23,493 nt of DNA from Bermanella sp049115935 (GTDB lineage Bacteria; Pseudomonadota; Gammaproteobacteria; Pseudomonadales; Oceanobacteraceae). Both the position numbers and the translations under genes were made by a program. The stretch is taken from positions 1 through 23,493 of the forward strand of contig JAGDZK010000058.1 in NCBI GenBank assembly GCA_049115935.1, in the 5' to 3' direction. Positions 20,629 to 23,493 of the stretch are shown piece after piece (position 1 is the first letter of the stretch; every line of letters begins with the position of its first letter). The notes beneath the pieces were generated by a model. It worked only from the letters and a program-made list of their open reading frames with translations, was not told the DNA's origin and searched no databases.

Positions 20629-21375
20629 GTGTACCAGAACCCTCTTTGTATGGATAACAAAATTGTAGTAATTACCGGTGCCAGCCGTGGTATTGGTAAA
20701 GCCATAGCACTTGGTTTACGTGATGCAGGAGCGTATGTCATTGGCACCGGCAGCAAACCTGAGTCGGTTGAATGGATGCACGAAGAACATGGCATTGAAG
20801 GTCACGCCATTGACGTGCGCGATCGTGAGGCCATGAATAACTTATTTAATGGTATTGTACGCAAGCGTAAAAAAGTCCACTGCTTAATTAACAATGCGGG
20901 CATTGCCGATCACACCATGGCATCCTGGTTAGATGACGAGCGCATGACAGAAGTCATGGATATTAATTTAATTTCGGTCATGCGTTGCTGTCAGGCATAC
21001 CACAAAACCCACCGCAAACTTGGTGGCAACATTGTGAACATGTCTTCGATTATGGGCGTGGTGGGTGGCGATGTATCATCTATTTATTCTGCCAGTAAAG
21101 CGGCTGTTTCTATGTTGACTAAATCATTGGCCATTGAATGGGCGCCTTATAATTTCAGAGTGAATGCCCTTTGCCCAGGTCTCATTGATACCGACATGCT
21201 GACGGATCTAAAAAACAACAAAACCATTTTTGACAATGAGATCAACAAAATCCCCATGAAACGCATGGCAAAACCACAAGAGCTAGTGGGCGCTGCTACT
21301 TTTCTTGCCAGTGATGCGTCTAGCTTTATGACGGGACAAAATCTTGTGATTGACGGTGGCGTTACTGCAGGTTAA
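20629..21375 (+). CDS. Short-chain dehydrogenase/reductase, FabG-like
   Basis: A 248-aa NAD(P)-dependent oxidoreductase of the classical SDR family. Start is the GTG at 20629, eight bases after AAGGA; an ATG at 20650 would sit too far from that site. Cofactor motif TGASRGIG (16-23), NNAG (88-91) and the catalytic tetrad N113 (DINLISV), S140 (NMSS), Y153 and K157 (YSASK) are all present. The end (MTGQNLVIDGG) is typical of FabG-type members. The substrate cannot be read from the sequence; beta-ketoacyl or sugar/alcohol reductases share this pattern. It stands alone between repeat blocks and has its own terminator, with no fatty acid genes nearby, so it is probably not the housekeeping fabG. 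Confidence 0.9.
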   Translation: MYQNPLCMDNKIVVITGASRGIGKAIALGLRDAGAYVIGTGSKPESVEWMHEEHGIEGHAIDVRDREAMNNLFNGIVRKRKKVHCLINNAGIADHTMASWLDDERMTEVMDINLISVMRCCQAYHKTHRKLGGNIVNMSSIMGVVGGDVSSIYSASKAAVSMLTKSLAIEWAPYNFRVNALCPGLIDTDMLTDLKNNKTIFDNEINKIPMKRMAKPQELVGAATFLASDASSFMTGQNLVIDGGVTAG

Positions 21376-21392
21376 TTGGATAATACAGGCAT

Positions 21393-21419
21393 AAAAAAGA
21401 GCGCTAAGCGCTCTTTTTT
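21393..21419 (+). terminator. Terminator after the SDR gene
   Basis: GAGCGC (21399-21404) pairs with GCGCTC (21408-21413) over TAA, flanked by six A and six T. It starts 18 bases after the SDR stop. The symmetric tails allow use from both sides, so it may also stop transcription arriving from the DUF6172 gene. Confidence 0.92.
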
Positions 21420-21446
21420 GTTTAAACGTTTTATGTGGTCACACTT

Positions 21447-21515
21447 TGTAGAATAACCCATCAAACACATGGTGGGTTACGTTGTTCGTTTCTCTCACAA
21501 CTAACCCACCCTACT
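21447..21515. repeat. Truncated copy of repeat family A (centre and right half)
   Basis: TAACCCA (21454-21460) pairs with TGGGTTA (21473-21479) around CACATGG. The sequence then continues with GTTGTTCGTTTCTCTCACAA and ends CTAACCCACCCTAC. This matches the centre and right half of the complete copy at 23285-23381; the left half is missing or decayed. Confidence 0.7.
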
Positions 21516-21528
21516 CATTTAACGTTTA

Positions 21529-21822
21529 TTAATCTTCAATTTTACGTGCACGAAAATCCGCACGGGCAATGATCTCAATATAAAATGAATCGTGGCCAGT
21601 TGCCACCGCACCATCAATTTTTTTGCTGATGGTGTTTTGGTGAACCGCCTGTGCATCTTGCTCGGTCAAACCAAACTTACAATCAAACGCCCAGAAATTA
21701 CTGTCTTTTGGTAATTGCTTGTTACGTTCACGCTTGATGTACTTTTTCACCTCAGATTTGATGGCGTCTACCACGCGGGCAGGCTTCTTTTTAGGGTGGG
21801 CTAGGGTAAAGGTCTTTTTCAT
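21529..21822 (-). CDS. DUF6172 family protein
   Basis: A small basic protein of 97 aa that I recognise as matching DUF6172 (start MKKTFTLAHPKKKPARVVDAIKSEVKKYIKRERNK). It has no signal peptide or membrane segment and should be cytoplasmic. The N-terminal half is rich in Lys/Arg with a PARVVDAIKSEVKKY helix. FWAFDCKFG in the middle and the later DSFYIEIIARADFRAR look like the conserved core. Function is unknown. GGAA lies 5 bases before the ATG. It is a single gene facing the SDR gene. The basic character might suggest nucleic acid binding, but I see no known motif. Confidence 0.75.
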   Translation of the reverse strand: MKKTFTLAHPKKKPARVVDAIKSEVKKYIKRERNKQLPKDSNFWAFDCKFGLTEQDAQAVHQNTISKKIDGAVATGHDSFYIEIIARADFRARKIED

Positions 21823-21908
21823 TGGATTCCAAGTGACGCAGTGTCAGACAAGATGGGTAGTAATGGTTGGATTATAGCATAAACCAGACTGGGGGTGGCT
21901 TGTGTTTT

Positions 21909-22055
21909 TGTAGGCGTTGAGCCTGCTCGCAATACCAGAATCTTCAATTCAAGCATTCATCTATTATGGCGTGGGCTTTAGTTTAAACCACACACCACAA
22001 TAGATTGTTAGATATTCAACGCTGTAGATTTCGCGAGCAGTGCTCGACTCGTACA
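21909..22055. repeat. 150-bp hairpin repeat (family C), copy 4 (diverged)
   Basis: Same layout as copies 1-3 but more diverged: TGTAGGCGTTGAGCCTGCTCGC at the left, TTATGGCGTGGGCTTTAGTTTAAA in the middle, and GATATTCAACGCTG then TTTCGCGAGCAGTGCTCGACTCGTACA at the right. The outer ends can pair. It lies downstream of the ACR3 gene and upstream of the DUF6172 gene, and together with the next hairpin accounts for the 425-base gap. Confidence 0.75.
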
Positions 22056-22150
22056 GGTACCTTGCTCAGCAGTGTCAACAAAACTAGAGCGACGTAGGAT
22101 GCCAACCACAAAACGCCTAAAAGCGTCAGCGAGGCCGCTCAGGCAAGGCC

Positions 22151-22207
22151 AAAAATGGTTTCAGTGAGGCGTATAGCTCGCCTATGTAACAAACTGAAAC
22201 CATTTTT
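22151..22207. repeat. Nested hairpin with 15-bp perfect arms downstream of the ACR3 gene
   Basis: AAAAATGGTTTCAGT (22151-22165) is the exact reverse complement of 22193-22207. An inner stem AGGCG/CGCCT (22167-22171 with 22179-22183) sits inside. The A and T ends make it look like a bidirectional terminator, and on the minus strand it lies 41 bases after the ACR3 stop. It is followed by TTAACGCAGCATGAGCAACG and shares that layout with the element at 4739-4797, so it may be a dispersed repeat rather than a simple terminator. Confidence 0.7.
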
Positions 22208-22247
22208 TAACGCAGCATGAGCAACGTAGCTAGCTTCCCACCCACTA

Positions 22248-23261
22248 CTAGAACCAGTGCCTAGTACGATTGGCAAACCAAACCAGACTCAACATCACCG
22301 GCACTTCAACCAATACCCCCACCACTGTGGCAAGCGCAGCACCGGAATGCAAACCAAACAAACTAATGGCCACCGCAACCGCCAGCTCAAAAAAGTTACT
22401 GGTGCCAATCATGCACGCAGGGGCGGCAATGTTATGGGATAGTTTTAAGTACTTAGCCAACGCGTAAGCAATAAAGAAAATACCATAGGTTTGAATGATC
22501 AACGGAATGGCAATCATCACAATGGCTTCAGGTTTATCTAAAATGGTTTGCGCTTGAAAGCCAAACAGTAACACCACGGTTGAAATTAAACCTACAATTG
22601 ACCATGGTTTTACAGTGGCTAAAAAGTGATTCAGTTTTGTATGATCATCACGTTTGTCTAATTTTTTGCGAGTAATGGCGCCGGCCACTAATGGCAACAA
22701 TACATACAAAACAACTGATAATAATAGGGTTTCCCAAGGCACGGTGATGTCGGTCATGCCTAATAAAAATGCCGTGATCGGGGCAAATGCAAACACCATG
22801 ATCACATCGTTTACACTCACCTGAACCAGCGTGTAGTTAGGGTCGCCTTTTGTTAATTGCGACCAAACAAATACCATGGCGGTACACGGGGCCACACCTA
22901 ATAAAATCATACCGGCGATGTATTCGTTGGCAGTTTGTGCATCCACCATGTCGGCAAAAAATACTTTAAAGAATAACCAACCCAATGCAGCCATAGTAAA
23001 GGGTTTAATTAACCAGTTAATCACCAGTGTTAAAATTAAACCTTTTGGTTTTTTACCCACATCTTTAATGGATGAAAAATCCACTTGCACCATCATTGGG
23101 TAAACCATTAACCAAATAAGTACCGCAATTAAAATATTAACGTGGGCATATTCCCACGATGCAATCACTTCAAATACACCAGGCATGATGCTGCCCAAAA
23201 TTACGCCAGCCACAATACCAAGGCCAACCCAAACCGATAGAAAACGCTCAAAAATACCCAT
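22248..23261 (-). CDS. acr3: ACR3-family arsenite efflux permease
   Basis: A 337-aa inner-membrane protein with about ten hydrophobic helices. ACR3 proteins export arsenite (some also antimonite) using the proton gradient. The family's essential cysteine is in GVAPCTAMVFVWS (C126), and the conserved glutamate region is GTSNFFELAVAVAISLFG (E293). The length is shorter than yeast Acr3 and usual for bacterial members (about 340-360). It is unrelated to the ArsB family, although often annotated arsB. AGAG precedes the ATG. No arsR or arsC is seen between it and the repeats at its 5' side, so either they lie beyond the window or this copy stands alone. The membrane signature supports the family with high certainty; arsenite as the substrate is from family knowledge. 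Confidence 0.93.
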   Translation of the reverse strand: MGIFERFLSVWVGLGIVAGVILGSIMPGVFEVIASWEYAHVNILIAVLIWLMVYPMMVQVDFSSIKDVGKKPKGLILTLVINWLIKPFTMAALGWLFFKVFFADMVDAQTANEYIAGMILLGVAPCTAMVFVWSQLTKGDPNYTLVQVSVNDVIMVFAFAPITAFLLGMTDITVPWETLLLSVVLYVLLPLVAGAITRKKLDKRDDHTKLNHFLATVKPWSIVGLISTVVLLFGFQAQTILDKPEAIVMIAIPLIIQTYGIFFIAYALAKYLKLSHNIAAPACMIGTSNFFELAVAVAISLFGLHSGAALATVVGVLVEVPVMLSLVWFANRTRHWF

Positions 23262-23284
23262 ACTTTTCTCTTTAACATCAATGT

Positions 23285-23381
23285 GTAGGATGGGCTAGCA
23301 CCGAGCCTAAGCGAGGGCGTAACCCATAGTATAAATGGATGGGTTACGATGTTCGTTGCACTCACATCTAACCCATCCTAC
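23285..23381. repeat. Complete copy of repeat family A
   Basis: GTAGGATGGG (23285-23294) pairs with CCCATCCTAC (23372-23381), closing a 97-bp element. Inside is a second stem CGTAACCCAT / ATGGGTTACG. The layout is a hairpin within a hairpin. It lies just upstream of the ACR3 start, so it is probably in or near that gene's promoter region. Confidence 0.85.
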
Positions 23382-23404
23382 GACTTAATTATTTATACAT
23401 GTTC

Positions 23405-23471
23405 TGTGGGAGGGCGCTTGCGCGCGATAAATTGTTTATTTACTTTAATCGCGCGCAAGCGCCCTCCCACA
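23405..23471. repeat. Family B palindrome, second copy
   Basis: Perfect 24-bp arms (23405-23428 and 23448-23471) enclose a 19-base AT-rich loop. The arms contain the same GGGAGGGCGCTTGCGCGCGA core as the copy at 4226-4294. As there, it follows a family A element by 10-25 bases. Confidence 0.88.
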
Positions 23472-23493
23472 TATTACAGATAAAATAGAACTA

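Overview
The window looks like chromosome of a marine-type gammaproteobacterium (Oceanospirillales/Pseudomonadales-like). The protein set is typical of that group. The divergent D-2-hydroxyglutarate dehydrogenase/serA pair and the maeB-rpmE-priA neighbourhood match the order I know from Pseudomonas. Base composition is moderate, and the gaps hold GC-rich REP-like palindromes of Pseudomonas style. I recognise no phage, IS transposase, CRISPR array, tRNA or rRNA.

Layout. Positions 1-2461 carry a truncated FAD-linked D-2-hydroxyglutarate dehydrogenase divergent from serA, which ends at a strong terminator. From 2581 to about 2924 there is a 162-bp tandem repeat. Positions 3035-4127 carry an unusual HMA-AraC fusion regulator and a DUF4396 membrane protein, probably a small metal-responsive unit. 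After a palindromic repeat block and a small orphan membrane protein (4339-4674) comes the main feature: a nine-gene minus-strand operon running from 15261 down to 4830. It has a good sigma70 promoter, a cobalamin riboswitch and an intrinsic attenuator in front. The order is CobN-like chelatase, ExbB-like channel, DUF2149 protein, cbiB, btuD, btuC, cobC (threonine-phosphate decarboxylase), btuF, cobO. The genes overlap or almost touch, so translation is probably coupled.

How the operon seems to work. BtuF, BtuC and BtuD bring corrinoids across the inner membrane. CobO adenosylates them. CobC makes aminopropanol phosphate, and CbiB attaches it. This is an uptake-and-salvage module; no corrin-ring synthesis genes are in view. 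The first three genes do not fit that textbook path. The CobN-like protein has a signal peptide and a C-terminal membrane anchor, so its large chelatase domain should lie in the periplasm. It is encoded with an ExbB/TolQ-type channel and an ExbD/MotB-like DUF2149 protein. Together they resemble the HmuS-T-U-V arrangement of Bacteroidetes, but here under B12 control. A proton-motive-force-driven periplasmic chelatase or dechelatase acting on corrinoids is the most interesting hypothesis in the window.

The right part (15677-23493) holds a malic enzyme, ribosomal protein L31, the primosomal helicase PriA, a FabG-like short-chain dehydrogenase, a DUF6172 protein and an ACR3-type arsenite exporter. 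Between them are at least three families of palindromic repeats, including four copies of a hairpin element of about 150 bp around the dehydrogenase gene.
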